A stretch of DNA of 64,000 nt from Rhodanobacteraceae bacterium ZG21-1 (GCA_021390615.1 JAJEJU010000024.1:1488001-1552000), one strand, 5' to 3'. Counted from the first letter of the stretch, positions 38,601-47,970 are shown. The notes: generated from the sequence alone by a model not told the origin. Made by a program: numbers and translations.

Positions 38601-41600
38601 TGAACGAGGTCGATTGGACCAAGCTGGTGCGCTTCATCCGGCTATGGCAGAACTTGCAGCCGGCCTTGAACGCACCTGACAACCCCACCGCCATTGCGCA
38701 GACTGATGCATTGCTCAGCGGCCTATTCCCCGGACCGAATCCGCCGGCAACAACTGCCGCGCTCGCTCAGGGCTTCGCCACCGCGCTCGCACGCGCCGGC
38801 TTCGTGTTCGAGGCGATGGAGTTGCTTTCGCTGACGCCAGACCCGGCACTCCCCTCGGTGCTCGCCTGTACCGGTCCGATCGGGGTCAACGGCTCGCCAT
38901 CGTTTTATCAGACCCTGTTCCTCGCCCCCGCACTTGCGCAAGCCGATCTCGGCGCGCAGACCGCAAGCTTGAGCGGGCCGTTGTTCGTCGGCGACACCTT
39001 GCAGACCACGATCAATGGCATCGAGATCGATCACCTTGTCGCGGCAGGCGATACCGCAGCGAGCGCGGCGACAGCCATTGCCGCGGCGATCAACACCAGC
39101 ACCACGGCCGATCCGCAGTCGACGCTGCCGCTCGGCCAACGGTTCTATGCCGTGACCGCGGCTTCCACCATCGTCATAACCGCCGGCTTTCAGGTGGTCG
39201 TTCCGCCATCTGCCGGCATCACGGAAATCGTCACTCTTGCTGCAACGAATCCGACCCTGCAGACCATCACCCTCAGCGGCACGCCGACCGCCGGCGACGT
39301 GATTGCATTCACCATCGACGAGACGCCGATCAGCGTGCTCGTCAATGCGGGAGACGAGCTGGCGACCATCGCAGGCAATCTTTGCGATGCCATCAACGCG
39401 ACCACCGCACCGGACGCTTATGCCGGTCTGGCGCTGAATACGCTGGTCGCGGCGTCGAGCGCGGGGGCCGTCGTCACGCTCGTCTCGGCAGGACCCGGGG
39501 CCCCCTTCACGCTCGCCTGCGGGGTCAAATCGGCCCATGCAGGCGCTTACGCGGCATGGAGCAACACATCGACTTCGACACAGGGCGTGCAGGTCTCGGG
39601 GACCCTGGCGCAAGGCACCACGCTGACCACCCTCATCAACGGCGCAACGCTTTACTACGTCGTCGGCGCCAGCGAGCCGCTGCTGACCACCGCGACCAAC
39701 CTGGTGAGTCTCATCAATGGATCGAGTGCGATCGACCCGGTGACCGGCCTGCCCGTGGATGCGCTGGTTTTCGCGGCGCTGGGCAGCACGGTCAAGACCC
39801 AGCTGGTACTCACCGCAAAAAACGCCACGGTCGGCTTCACCGTCGCCGCGTCGATGTCGACCACGTCCTACGCCGCCGGCCGGGCGCCGTCGCCGTTTGC
39901 CGACAACGGCTCCGGGCTCTATCTGCAGGATGCCAGTCAGAAACTGCTGATGCACGAACCGATGCTTTGCGCCGCCTGCAATCTGACCGGCGCCGAATTC
40001 GCGCAGATCTCGCAGGCACTGGGCTTCACACTCGCCACACCGCTGAACCTCGCCAACGTCAGCGCGCTCTATGGCAACGGCTGGCTGGCGCACGCGCTGG
40101 GCATCAGCGTGCTGGAATTTCTTCGGCTGCAGGCGTGCTCCGGCATCAACCCCTTCGGCGCGCTCGACCTGGGCACCACCCCGGGCCAGGACCCGCAACC
40201 CGGGCTCATCCGCTTCATCAAGATGGTGCAGGCGATGGCCAATGCCGGCCTCGACCCCGCACAGGCGCTGTATTTGATATGGAACGAAGATATCAGCGGC
40301 GCGCTCGCTCCCGACGCTACAGCCATCGGCGCGCTCGCGATGCAGTTGCGCGCGGATTTCGCGGCCATCGATGCAAACTTCGCACGCACCACCGATCCCA
40401 GCGGCTCGATCGCGCAGACCTTGATGGCGCTTGTCTACGGCGCCTCTGACACCGCCTTCTTCTTCTCGCTGGTCAACGACACCTATTTGACCACCGCGCC
40501 CTATGCCTATGCGGCCTCGGCACTGCCGCAGCCGGCGATCGACGCCGCCCACGGCCAACTGAGCTATGACCCGGTAAACAAGCAACTCGCGTTCTCCGGC
40601 GTGCTCGATGCCGCTACGCAAGCGGCGATCGTGGCTGCGCTGGCGGTCAGTACCACCGACAAGACGGACAACCTCGCTGCCGGCGCCGACCAGACGCTCA
40701 CCCCCGAGGCGATGACCAACATCGTCGTCAATGCTGCGCTGCTGCTGGATACGGGCGCCGCGCAAGAAGCCATAGTGGTGAGCGCCGCCACATCCACCAC
40801 CTTCACCGCGTCGCTGACGAACGCACACAACGGGACCACCACGCCATTCGCCATCGTCAATGACCCTGGCTTGCCGGCGGCGATCAGCGCACTGGCCCTG
40901 GCCAACCAGCAGGCCGTCGTACCGTTCTTCGCGCAGTATCCCGAACTGCAGGCGATCTATGCCAGCTTCGCGTCCTCCAGCCTGGCCCTGCCGGATCGCT
41001 ACACCGCGCTGCTTGCGCAGTTCCTGCCGATCCTGATTGCGGCGCGTAAACAGGAGCAGGCCTTGAGCGATGTATCGCAAGCCATCGGCCAAGACACCAG
41101 CTTCGCTACCGCCCTGTTGCAAGACCCGCGCATTCTCGCATCCGGCAGCAACAAGGCCGGTCCGGCGCTCGACGACTTCACCGCCATCCAGACCGGCGGG
41201 CTGACCGCGGCTTTCTATCTCGACGGCAAACTGGTCGGCGGCGCGGCACCGCAGATCGTCGATGTGGCGGGTCCCGTGCAGTTCGCACAAGTAGGCCTGC
41301 TCGCCGGCACCATCGCTGCAGGCGTCACGCTCACCACCACGGTCAACGGTGTCGCCATCGCCTACGTCACCCAGGCGACGGATACCGACCTGCCCACGAT
41401 CGCCGGAGAGATCGCCACCCTGATCAACAGCTCAAGCGCGATCGACCCGACCACGGATCTGCCGATCGGCAACCTGGTGTCGGCGACCGGTGTTGCCGAG
41501 GCGGTGATCGTCGTTTCCACGTCGCCGGCCAACCCCAGCCATGCGGTCACCTTTGCCTGCGCGTCGTCGAACGCAAGCTTGACGTACGCCGCGGGCGCGG

Positions 41601-44600
41601 CCTTGTCCTCCGACATCATCGCGCAACTGCCCGCCGGCGTGTCTGCACCGCTGCCGCAGGGCAACGGCGGCGGCGCGATTGCCGTCGCGCTCAGCGGCGC
41701 CGTCGTCGCGCCGCAGGACGGCGCCTATAACTTCAGCGTGGTGCTCGACCCCGGCGCGTCGGCGACGGTGTCCTTCGGCATCCCCGGTGCCACGCCGACT
41801 TACCCCACGCTTACCTTCGGCAAAGGCGCCGTGCCGGCACTTCCGATCAGCTTGAGCGCGTCGGTGATGACGCCAATCAGCATCGTCGCGACCGGCGTCA
41901 CCAGCACCGTCACGCTGTGCTGGCAAAACGGCGCGGGGCTAGGCTGGCAACCGGTGGCGACGCAGTATCTGTATCCGCAAAATCCGATGAATCGGCTGCG
42001 CGACAGCTATGTGCGCTTCCTCAAGGCCGCATCGCTGGCGAGCGCGCTGTCGCTGAGCGCCGACGAGATCGCGTATCTCGCCTTCGACACCGCCCGTGCC
42101 GTCGCCACCACGAGCAGCAGCACCACCGCCACAGGCTCCGCAACCTTCCAGCCGGTATCCATGGCGAATATCGCGGTGGGTACGCAACTGGTGATCGATA
42201 GCGGCACAAACCAGGAAACCGTCACCGTCAGCGCGATCACGGCCACCACGTTCACCGCCATTGCCACGCTTTCGCATCACGGTTCGGTCACACCGTTTCC
42301 GATTGTTTCGGCGCTGTCCGCACAGGTAGGCATGGGCTGGCTCAACTGGCTTCCGAGCCCGCCCCATCCGCCCGGCGTACCGTTCAGCGACAGCTTGGGC
42401 TCGGCCTATCCCGATGCGGCGCAGTCGCCTGCACTCGACGCGATTCTGGGCACGGTGCTCGATTTTGCGCGGCTCAAGCAGGCGCTGTCGCCCGGCGACG
42501 AGCGGGTGATGCAGACGATACAGGCGCCGGCTGCGATTCAGGCCAACGGGCAGTCCGCCATCCTCAGCCTCACCGGCTGGCAACCTGCGTCGCTGAGCGC
42601 CTTGGCGCTGCGCTTCTTCGGTTCCCTGTCGCTGACCTCGCTGAGCAATATCACGAATTTCGCGCGCGTGTTCGACGCGATGCAAATCGTCAAGAGCAGC
42701 GGCGTGTCGGCCGGCGCGCTGCTCGGCGCGCTCACCAATGCACCAGGTGCCTCGGGCATCACCGCGCTGCAAAGCGCCTTGCGCGCACAGTACGCCGAGG
42801 CGGATTGGCTCACGGTGGTCAAACCGATCTACGACGCCATGCGCATGGCGCAGCGCGATGCGCTGGTCGCCTACATTCTGCAAAGCTTCAACACGAAGCC
42901 GCCACCGGCACCCTACAACGGCGCCAATACGCCCACCACAGCGGACGAACTGTTCGAATACTTTCTCATCGACACGCAAACCCAGCCGGCGGTGGAAACC
43001 TCGCGCCTGCTGCTGGCGCTCTCGACCACGCAATTGTTCATCGAGCGCGTGCTGCGCGGCCTTGAAGCGCAGGTCCTGCCCAGCGTCATCGACGCGCAGC
43101 AATGGACATGGATGAAGCGCTATCGCGTATGGCAGGCAAACCGCGAGGTGTTCCTGTGGCCGGAGAACTGGCTCTACCCCGAGCTGCGCGACGACCAGAC
43201 ACCTATTTACCAGGCCACGGCGAGTGCGCTGCTGCAGGGCGACATCACCGACGACGCGGCCACCGCGGCCTATCTCAGCTACCTGATGAGCCTGGAGGAA
43301 GTCGCCAAGCTCGAACCTTGCGGCATTTACTACATTCCCGCCACGGCACCGGGCGCGGGCGGCGCGCAGAGCGACGAAATAGCCTATGTCGTCGCCCGCA
43401 CCGCCGGCGCGCACCGCAAGTACTACTTCCGGCAACTGAGCGCCGGCTCATGGTCCGCGTGGACCCAGGTCAATGTCGAATGCGAAGACATGCCGCTGAC
43501 GCCGATTGTATGGAACGTGCCCGACGGCTCGGGCGGAACCAACCAGCGGCTCTTTCTGTTCTGGCTGAAGATCATCAAGCAGCAGCCGGCGGCAGCGCCC
43601 GGCGCGCCGAGCACCGGCAAGATGGCCAAGAACAAGAAGATCTCCAACTGGGATGACAGCGACGTCGACACCTATACCAGTTCGGCCAGCGGCAATGCGG
43701 GACAAATCAGCGTCTCCGGCGTGCTTTACTGGAGCGAGTTCGTCAATGGCGCATGGCAGTCGGCAAAAACCTCGGACCATAATCGCCCCGTAGCGATCAG
43801 TTGGAACGCCAAGGCGGGAGAGAATTCGTTCGAATTGAATCGCAACCGCTTCCGGCTGGTCGTGCAGCCGTTTCTGCTGAACGTGCCGTCGGATTGCCTG
43901 GTGCTGGCGATTCTTCCGCCCAACGACGGCTCCGAACCGGACGTTCCGTTCGGCAGCGGCTTCATTCTGCACAACACGCACAGCCTGCCGATGCTTTCGA
44001 CGGACGTGAACCCCTCCCCCGGCGCGGATCCGTGGACGGTCCTTGGCTACATCCCGGCGCCCTTGCGCTATCTGAAACCTCAGCAGACGTATTACGGGAC
44101 TCAAGGTTCCGGTCTCTTCACGGTATCGCAATTCGACACGATTAACGATGTGTTGAACAACAAGGTCAGCTCAACTTCGACCATCCTCCAATTCAGCTGG
44201 CAACCGCACTTCGTAGAGCCGCAAATCGGCCCGGGCGATGACACCTGCTGGCCGTTTTTCTATGAAGACCGGCGCAATCAGTTCTACGTCCATGTGGACA
44301 AGAGCTTCGTCCCCTACGCCGCTTATGTCGGCTTCGGAGCGAACACTGTAAAGGCGGTGGACGTATCCGCCAACATCCCTCCCCTCGTCGTCGGCGCGGC
44401 ATCGCCACCGCGCGTCACGACCGGTGTGGACACCATCATCGGCAACGCATCGGGCAGCACCCCGGCAGGCTGGAACGTGGTTGGAAGCAATACCGCTGCC
44501 ACCGCCTCGTTCGACACCGGCGCCACGGTTCAATTCCAAGGCCGCATCGTCAGCGCGGTTGGCAGTGCACCCACGGTCAGCGCCACCGACCTCGGCGCGC

Positions 44601-44644
44601 CTGTCGTCAACGTCGCTTCGACCACGCAAACCAAGGGAGCCTAG
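35603..44644 (+). CDS. Tc toxin subunit A, N-terminal half (TcA1), greatly enlarged
   Basis: The 3013-residue protein starts at ATG with GGGAG seven bases upstream. In order it has a peptidoglycan-binding domain (residues ~11-75, ALQRELAQLGC), a carboxypeptidase-regulatory-like beta domain (~76-180), an alpha-helical shell region, and the VRP1/TcA motif SILSPAAYLVDLLHYLDQ (~665) with FSRRPDLQYLPLSCENTDVA. Three ~95-110-residue beta modules follow (~1118-1427), then a small ATFT-type module (~1699-1755), a PA14-like domain apparently interrupted by a fourth module (~1863-2122), and a second small module (~2181-2237). A neuraminidase-like/ABC-toxin region completes it (e.g. MRMAQRDALVAYILQ, WTWMKRYRVWQANREVFLWP). 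With TcA2 the total is 4120 residues against ~2500 for classic TcdA1. It forms the outer shell and receptor-binding part. Confidence 0.92.
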   Translation: MNLQGRNLIEGVTGADVGALQRELAQLGCAIPPAEAQATQFGAGTLAAVQKMQATKGLAATGVVDAATAEALTQLISECTYVVSGNVSSTTSLALGGLKVQLVDKNVGGDIVEGSTTTDVNGAYAISVVIGHPTSAARRKIQPDLQTQVIQIGANGASTVVAASAVALNAVSPLSLDIVLPAATTGLPSEYETLTAALGRATSTPLKNLKETDTIQDVTYLSVRSGWDARAVAMASLADQFSTITVPADVAPPNAAALAATATIPPPAAAAASTPASLQPAFYYALFRAGLPADSAALFMAGAPTVQAIWTQAIAQNVIPAALNSAIPQAIATFQSLAGAQRLTTAPSFGVSTLQALVTPILEGAGRAHQFAALLTQHAGDWTNFWADVGKTFGTATQQKLQLIGQLSYLTLDNAPLIGALTTQAQTPIAEPVDLATQGYWDAGKWAPLIGSAIPTGMAGSTVQEQAANYAQVLAAHVRLSFPTATLAGQIKAGSVHLSDTVAVGNEVTTFLAAHQADFVIGVEPIDAYVARVNVQPPPSKSAVFQMKRLHRVIQMTPSDTAMTAMLGANLDSAYAVMRYNQANFVRNFSASLGDADTATRVYLRARQIHGASLNVAMSYANARNALNVGGSAQVMGNTSASSVGTTAAAATLEELFGSLDSCDCEDCESILSPAAYLVDLLHYLDQPVPAGSTDANPQTVLFSRRPDLQYLPLSCENTDVALPYIDIVNETLEAFVAGGGSLTDFQGFDTGATATSAELIAVPQNIDNAAYITLQNSFFPTPLPFNRPLALLRQHIGALNLSLPDAMETLRKDDSLGGGSLISTGYGWNDILIERLQISRDELRVFTDPTLTLGDLTGLPPATALSTLQTMSLYDIVRRFQITYDDIVAVLTTQFINPNAVLIERVQRLGAPFTTIQALKNNPSAVAPDFIAALPANLDYAQYGGTGPQDVVTWLCNPANYNALMSLITIANPTSGAIDCTGEQLQLRYANPDAALNMLNEVDWTKLVRFIRLWQNLQPALNAPDNPTAIAQTDALLSGLFPGPNPPATTAALAQGFATALARAGFVFEAMELLSLTPDPALPSVLACTGPIGVNGSPSFYQTLFLAPALAQADLGAQTASLSGPLFVGDTLQTTINGIEIDHLVAAGDTAASAATAIAAAINTSTTADPQSTLPLGQRFYAVTAASTIVITAGFQVVVPPSAGITEIVTLAATNPTLQTITLSGTPTAGDVIAFTIDETPISVLVNAGDELATIAGNLCDAINATTAPDAYAGLALNTLVAASSAGAVVTLVSAGPGAPFTLACGVKSAHAGAYAAWSNTSTSTQGVQVSGTLAQGTTLTTLINGATLYYVVGASEPLLTTATNLVSLINGSSAIDPVTGLPVDALVFAALGSTVKTQLVLTAKNATVGFTVAASMSTTSYAAGRAPSPFADNGSGLYLQDASQKLLMHEPMLCAACNLTGAEFAQISQALGFTLATPLNLANVSALYGNGWLAHALGISVLEFLRLQACSGINPFGALDLGTTPGQDPQPGLIRFIKMVQAMANAGLDPAQALYLIWNEDISGALAPDATAIGALAMQLRADFAAIDANFARTTDPSGSIAQTLMALVYGASDTAFFFSLVNDTYLTTAPYAYAASALPQPAIDAAHGQLSYDPVNKQLAFSGVLDAATQAAIVAALAVSTTDKTDNLAAGADQTLTPEAMTNIVVNAALLLDTGAAQEAIVVSAATSTTFTASLTNAHNGTTTPFAIVNDPGLPAAISALALANQQAVVPFFAQYPELQAIYASFASSSLALPDRYTALLAQFLPILIAARKQEQALSDVSQAIGQDTSFATALLQDPRILASGSNKAGPALDDFTAIQTGGLTAAFYLDGKLVGGAAPQIVDVAGPVQFAQVGLLAGTIAAGVTLTTTVNGVAIAYVTQATDTDLPTIAGEIATLINSSSAIDPTTDLPIGNLVSATGVAEAVIVVSTSPANPSHAVTFACASSNASLTYAAGAALSSDIIAQLPAGVSAPLPQGNGGGAIAVALSGAVVAPQDGAYNFSVVLDPGASATVSFGIPGATPTYPTLTFGKGAVPALPISLSASVMTPISIVATGVTSTVTLCWQNGAGLGWQPVATQYLYPQNPMNRLRDSYVRFLKAASLASALSLSADEIAYLAFDTARAVATTSSSTTATGSATFQPVSMANIAVGTQLVIDSGTNQETVTVSAITATTFTAIATLSHHGSVTPFPIVSALSAQVGMGWLNWLPSPPHPPGVPFSDSLGSAYPDAAQSPALDAILGTVLDFARLKQALSPGDERVMQTIQAPAAIQANGQSAILSLTGWQPASLSALALRFFGSLSLTSLSNITNFARVFDAMQIVKSSGVSAGALLGALTNAPGASGITALQSALRAQYAEADWLTVVKPIYDAMRMAQRDALVAYILQSFNTKPPPAPYNGANTPTTADELFEYFLIDTQTQPAVETSRLLLALSTTQLFIERVLRGLEAQVLPSVIDAQQWTWMKRYRVWQANREVFLWPENWLYPELRDDQTPIYQATASALLQGDITDDAATAAYLSYLMSLEEVAKLEPCGIYYIPATAPGAGGAQSDEIAYVVARTAGAHRKYYFRQLSAGSWSAWTQVNVECEDMPLTPIVWNVPDGSGGTNQRLFLFWLKIIKQQPAAAPGAPSTGKMAKNKKISNWDDSDVDTYTSSASGNAGQISVSGVLYWSEFVNGAWQSAKTSDHNRPVAISWNAKAGENSFELNRNRFRLVVQPFLLNVPSDCLVLAILPPNDGSEPDVPFGSGFILHNTHSLPMLSTDVNPSPGADPWTVLGYIPAPLRYLKPQQTYYGTQGSGLFTVSQFDTINDVLNNKVSSTSTILQFSWQPHFVEPQIGPGDDTCWPFFYEDRRNQFYVHVDKSFVPYAAYVGFGANTVKAVDVSANIPPLVVGAASPPRVTTGVDTIIGNASGSTPAGWNVVGSNTAATASFDTGATVQFQGRIVSAVGSAPTVSATDLGAPVVNVASTTQTKGA
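38958..39883 (+). repeat. Three tandem beta-sandwich modules inside TcA1
   Basis: Three consecutive modules share the pattern: a LSG.-GD/TLTT-.ING start, a Y/V-x-V-AGD/ASE turn, an A..LA.AINA/S helix, then a beta-rich half. Examples are SLSGPLFVGDTLQTTINGIE, TLSGTPTAGDVIAFTIDETP and VSGTLAQGTTLTTLINGATL. Approximate spans are 38958-39238, 39255-39582 and 39583-39883. Similar folds occur in phage-tail-like and surface proteins. They fall in the part of TcA where receptor-binding domains are inserted. Confidence 0.75.
40696..40866 (+). repeat. Short beta module in TcA1, copy 1 of 2
   Basis: About 57 residues (EAMTNIVVNAALLLDTGAAQ, EAIVVSAATSTTFTASLTNA, HNGTTTPFAIV) match the segment at 42142-42312 (SMANIAVGTQLVIDSGTNQE, TVTVSAITATTFTAIATLSH, HGSVTPFPIV). 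These duplicated inserts lie on either side of the PA14-like domain. Confidence 0.75.
41275..41612 (+). repeat. Fourth beta module, inserted within the PA14-like domain of TcA1
   Basis: This segment (LLAGTIAAGVTLTTTVNGVA ... INSSSAIDPTTDLPIGNLVS) matches the three tandem modules at 38958-39883, most closely the third (SLINGSSAIDPVTGLPVDAL). The flanks read as one PA14-like domain: GGLTAAFYLDGKLVGG before, and SGAVVAPQDGAYNFSVVLDP after. Confidence 0.7.
42142..42312 (+). repeat. Short beta module in TcA1, copy 2 of 2
   Basis: This is the partner of 40696-40866; see there for the matched residues. It sits just before the region leading into the neuraminidase-like part. Confidence 0.75.
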
Positions 44645-44646
44645 TC

Positions 44647-47600
44647 ATGGCCGTTCTCTTCTCAGGAAGCCAGCAATTTCACCAGGCCGATGACGCCAAT
44701 GACCTGGTCGGGGCGCAGTCTCCATGGTGGAAGTCCGGCTTCGGCCCGGTCGCGTGGGGCTATTACCAGTATCAATACGACTTCAAGAATTTCTTTCACC
44801 CTTACGTCGGCACGCTGATTGGGCAATTGAATGCCACGTCGGTGCAGCAGATGCTGGATCCCGGGTTTCTGGCCAAGCAATACCTCAAGTACACGACGCA
44901 AGAGTACGCCCCCAACCCCACGCATGACTCGACCATCGCCGTGACGATCGAGCCGAAGCAGATCGACACCTCGATCGGCGGCCCTTACGCGAACTACAAC
45001 TGGGAATTGCTTTATCACCTGCCGGTCGCGGTGGCGGTGCATCTGAGCAACAACCAGCGCTTCGCCGAAGCGCAGCGATGGTTCCAGCTGGTGTTCGATC
45101 CGACCAACACCGATGCCAGCGTGCCGGCACCGCAACGATTCTGGCGTTCGTTCGTGTTCAACAATGCGGCGGCCGTTCAGAGCATTCAGAGCCTGCTGGA
45201 GACCTTGGATTCGACCGATCCGTCCTTGGCCGCGCTAAAAGCGCAGATCATCAGCTCCTACGACGCCATCCTGACCAATCCATTCGATCCTTTCGCGGTC
45301 GCCCGCAACCGCCCGAGCGCCTTCCAGTGGTATGTCGTGATGAAATATCTCGACAACCTGATCGCCTGGGGCGACAGCCTTTTCCTGCAGGACACCAACG
45401 AGACCATCAACGAGGCGACACTTTGCTATGTGCTGGCCGCGAATCTTCTGGGCCAGCGCCCGCAATCGATGCCTCAGCCCGGCACCACCAGCGCCAAGAA
45501 TTTCCTGCAGCTCAAGCAGGCCGGCCTCGATGCCATGTCGAATGCGATGATCGATCTCGAAGCCCAATTTCCGTTCAACCTGGCGCCTCCGCCATCGCCG
45601 AACGGAGCAGGCACGGACCAGAGCGGCGCGCTGTTCGGCATCGGCCGCGCGCTTTATTTCTGCATTCCGCAAAACCAGACACTGCTAGCCTACTGGGACA
45701 CGGTGGCGGACCGTCTGTTCAAAATCCGCAACAGTGAAAATATTCTGGGCGTCGTCCAGCAGTTGCCGTTGTTCGATCCGCCGCTCGATCCGGGCATGCT
45801 GGTGGCGGCGGCCGCCGCCGGTGTGAACATCGCCAGCGTGGTGGCGGGCCTGAATCAGCCGCTGGGGCCGATGCGCGGGCTCTACCTCATTCAAAAAGCG
45901 ATCGAGCTTGCCGGCGAAGTGCGTTCGCTCGGCGCCGCCCTGCTGTCCGCCATCGAGAAGGGCGACAACGAGCACTTGGCGGTGATGCGCCAGACGCATG
46001 AAGTCGCCTTGCAGACCTTGGTGCAGAACGTGCGATTCCTGCAATGGAAGCACGCGCAGGAGGCGACCAATGCGCTGCTCAAGAGCCGCGCCACCGTCTA
46101 CGAGCGCTACAAGAACTATCTGCGCCTGCTTGGCCAGACGCCTGACGCGACCGCCGCTCCAGCGAGCTTGAATCCGGATCGCTCCGAAATCACCGAGGCG
46201 ACATTCAACGACCTGTATTCGAAACTGCTGGGCAAGTTCGATCTGGCCGTGCCGACGCAAACGCAAGGCCCCTTGAAAATGGCACAAGGGTCTTCGCCCT
46301 CCAACGCATCGGGCGCGGCCGGCAATGGATCGCTGTATCTCATCACCAACGAAGACGACGAGTTGAATACGCATTTGCCGAACGCTCGCGACATGCGCGT
46401 CGGCAGCGGCGTATCGAACCTCGTCGCCGGCGTCGTGGCGCCGATACCCAGCGTCGAGGTGCATCTCGCGTTCTGGGGCATGGGCATCCACTCCAACATC
46501 ATCTCCGGCCAGTCGCTGAGCACGGTAGCGAAGATAGCCGCCGAGGCGCTGCAAATCGGTGCAGCACACGAAACCGACCAGGCGGGCATCAGTTCGCGCA
46601 CGGCGTCCTACCAGCGCCGCGCCGACGAATGGATGCACCAGACCAATCTGGCCGCGCGCGACCTGATGGCGATCGGCCGGCAGGCGATCGGTTCGCTCAT
46701 TGCCGAGCAGGTCGCCTATCACGAGTACATGAACGTCAAAACGCAGATCAAGCAGGCGCAGGAGATTCAAAGTTTCCTGCAAGACAAGTTCACCAACCAG
46801 AAATTCTACGGCTGGATGCAAAGCGAGATTTCCGGACTGTATTACCAGTACTACCGATTCGCTTGCGACACCGCACGGCGCGCCGAACAAACCATGAAGC
46901 GCGAGCTGATGCAGCCCGCGCTCGACGACACGCAATTCATCCAGTTCAACTACTGGGACTCCGGCCATCAAGGCCTGCTGTCGGGCGAGGCCCTGCATTT
47001 CGACCTGAAACGCCTGGAAATGGCTTACCACGACAACAACACGCGCGAGCTGGAGATGACCCGCCACGTCTCGCTGCGCCAGCTCGATCCGCAAGCGCTT
47101 GTCGCCATGCGCTTGACGGGAACTTGCACGGTTTCCATCCCCGAATGGCTCTACGACCGCGATTGCCCCGGGCACTATATGCGCCGCATCAAGTCGGTCT
47201 CGATCTCGATTCCCTCGGTGGTCGGGCCCTATGCGAGCGTCAACTGCACCCTGAGCTTGCAGGCTAGCTCGCTGCGCGTCTCGCCCTTGCTGGCGAACGG
47301 CGCCTACGCCCGCGACACCTCGCAAGACGATATCCGTTTCATCGACTATTTCGGCGCAACGGACGTCATCGTCACCAGCGGCGCATCGAACGACAGCGGA
47401 CTGTTTGAAACCAACCTGCACGACGAGCGCTTCCTGCCGTTCGAAGGCGCAGGCGCGATCAGCACCTGGACGCTCGCGCTGCCGGGCGACCTGCGGGCAT
47501 TCGACTACACGACGATATCGGACGTCATCATCCACGTTCGCTACACGGCGCGCCAGGCCGGCAATCCCTTGGGTTCGCAAGCGACCAAGGAATTGAAGCT

Positions 47601-47970
47601 GGCCTTCGCAGACGTGAAGCAGTCGCCGCAGACGCTACTGCTTTGCCTCAAATACGACTTCCCGACCGAATGGGCCGCCTACGTGAACGGCAATGGCCAT
47701 ACGCCGTTTCAGGCAACCATCGACAGCTCGTTCCTGCCCTATTACGTGCAGGGGATGAAGAAGGTCGCCGCATTCGGCAACGTGCAGCTGTACGGTCAAA
47801 ATGCACAAGGTACCGATGTGACGGCCAGTGCCCCCGTGTCCGGTGCAATCACCGGCTCCTTGCTCGGAGCGGCAGGAGCGACCCTGTCGCTGCCCGGCAC
47901 GCTCGCCGCCATGACGCCGAACCTGGACAACCAGATCTATGCCTTGATCGGCTACACCTGTTCCGAATGA
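44647..47970 (+). CDS. Tc toxin subunit A, C-terminal half (TcA2): pore-forming shaft and TcB-binding domain
   Basis: The 1107-residue protein starts two bases after the TcA1 stop, in another frame, with its own AAGGGAG site. The sequence aligns with the C-terminal part of TcA proteins: NNQRFAEAQRWFQLVFDPTN, NPFDPFAVARNRPSAFQWYV, YLDNLIAWGDSLFLQDTNET, then long alpha-helical channel segments. The TcB-binding end carries YMRRIKSVSISIPSVVGPYA, RFLPFEGAGAISTWTLALP and the terminal YALIGYTCSE. In the pentameric TcA this half makes the translocation channel and docks TcB. Splitting of TcA in two genes is known (TcaA/TcaB, YenA1/YenA2), so this is a real split rather than a frameshift. Confidence 0.94.
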   Translation: MAVLFSGSQQFHQADDANDLVGAQSPWWKSGFGPVAWGYYQYQYDFKNFFHPYVGTLIGQLNATSVQQMLDPGFLAKQYLKYTTQEYAPNPTHDSTIAVTIEPKQIDTSIGGPYANYNWELLYHLPVAVAVHLSNNQRFAEAQRWFQLVFDPTNTDASVPAPQRFWRSFVFNNAAAVQSIQSLLETLDSTDPSLAALKAQIISSYDAILTNPFDPFAVARNRPSAFQWYVVMKYLDNLIAWGDSLFLQDTNETINEATLCYVLAANLLGQRPQSMPQPGTTSAKNFLQLKQAGLDAMSNAMIDLEAQFPFNLAPPPSPNGAGTDQSGALFGIGRALYFCIPQNQTLLAYWDTVADRLFKIRNSENILGVVQQLPLFDPPLDPGMLVAAAAAGVNIASVVAGLNQPLGPMRGLYLIQKAIELAGEVRSLGAALLSAIEKGDNEHLAVMRQTHEVALQTLVQNVRFLQWKHAQEATNALLKSRATVYERYKNYLRLLGQTPDATAAPASLNPDRSEITEATFNDLYSKLLGKFDLAVPTQTQGPLKMAQGSSPSNASGAAGNGSLYLITNEDDELNTHLPNARDMRVGSGVSNLVAGVVAPIPSVEVHLAFWGMGIHSNIISGQSLSTVAKIAAEALQIGAAHETDQAGISSRTASYQRRADEWMHQTNLAARDLMAIGRQAIGSLIAEQVAYHEYMNVKTQIKQAQEIQSFLQDKFTNQKFYGWMQSEISGLYYQYYRFACDTARRAEQTMKRELMQPALDDTQFIQFNYWDSGHQGLLSGEALHFDLKRLEMAYHDNNTRELEMTRHVSLRQLDPQALVAMRLTGTCTVSIPEWLYDRDCPGHYMRRIKSVSISIPSVVGPYASVNCTLSLQASSLRVSPLLANGAYARDTSQDDIRFIDYFGATDVIVTSGASNDSGLFETNLHDERFLPFEGAGAISTWTLALPGDLRAFDYTTISDVIIHVRYTARQAGNPLGSQATKELKLAFADVKQSPQTLLLCLKYDFPTEWAAYVNGNGHTPFQATIDSSFLPYYVQGMKKVAAFGNVQLYGQNAQGTDVTASAPVSGAITGSLLGAAGATLSLPGTLAAMTPNLDNQIYALIGYTCSE

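Noticed and set aside
44630..44660. TcA split as a frameshift or sequencing error
   Set aside because: The TcA1 stop is followed by an ATG with its own AAGGGAG site, and two-gene TcA subunits are known in other Tc loci. No overlapping open frame continues TcA1 into TcA2.
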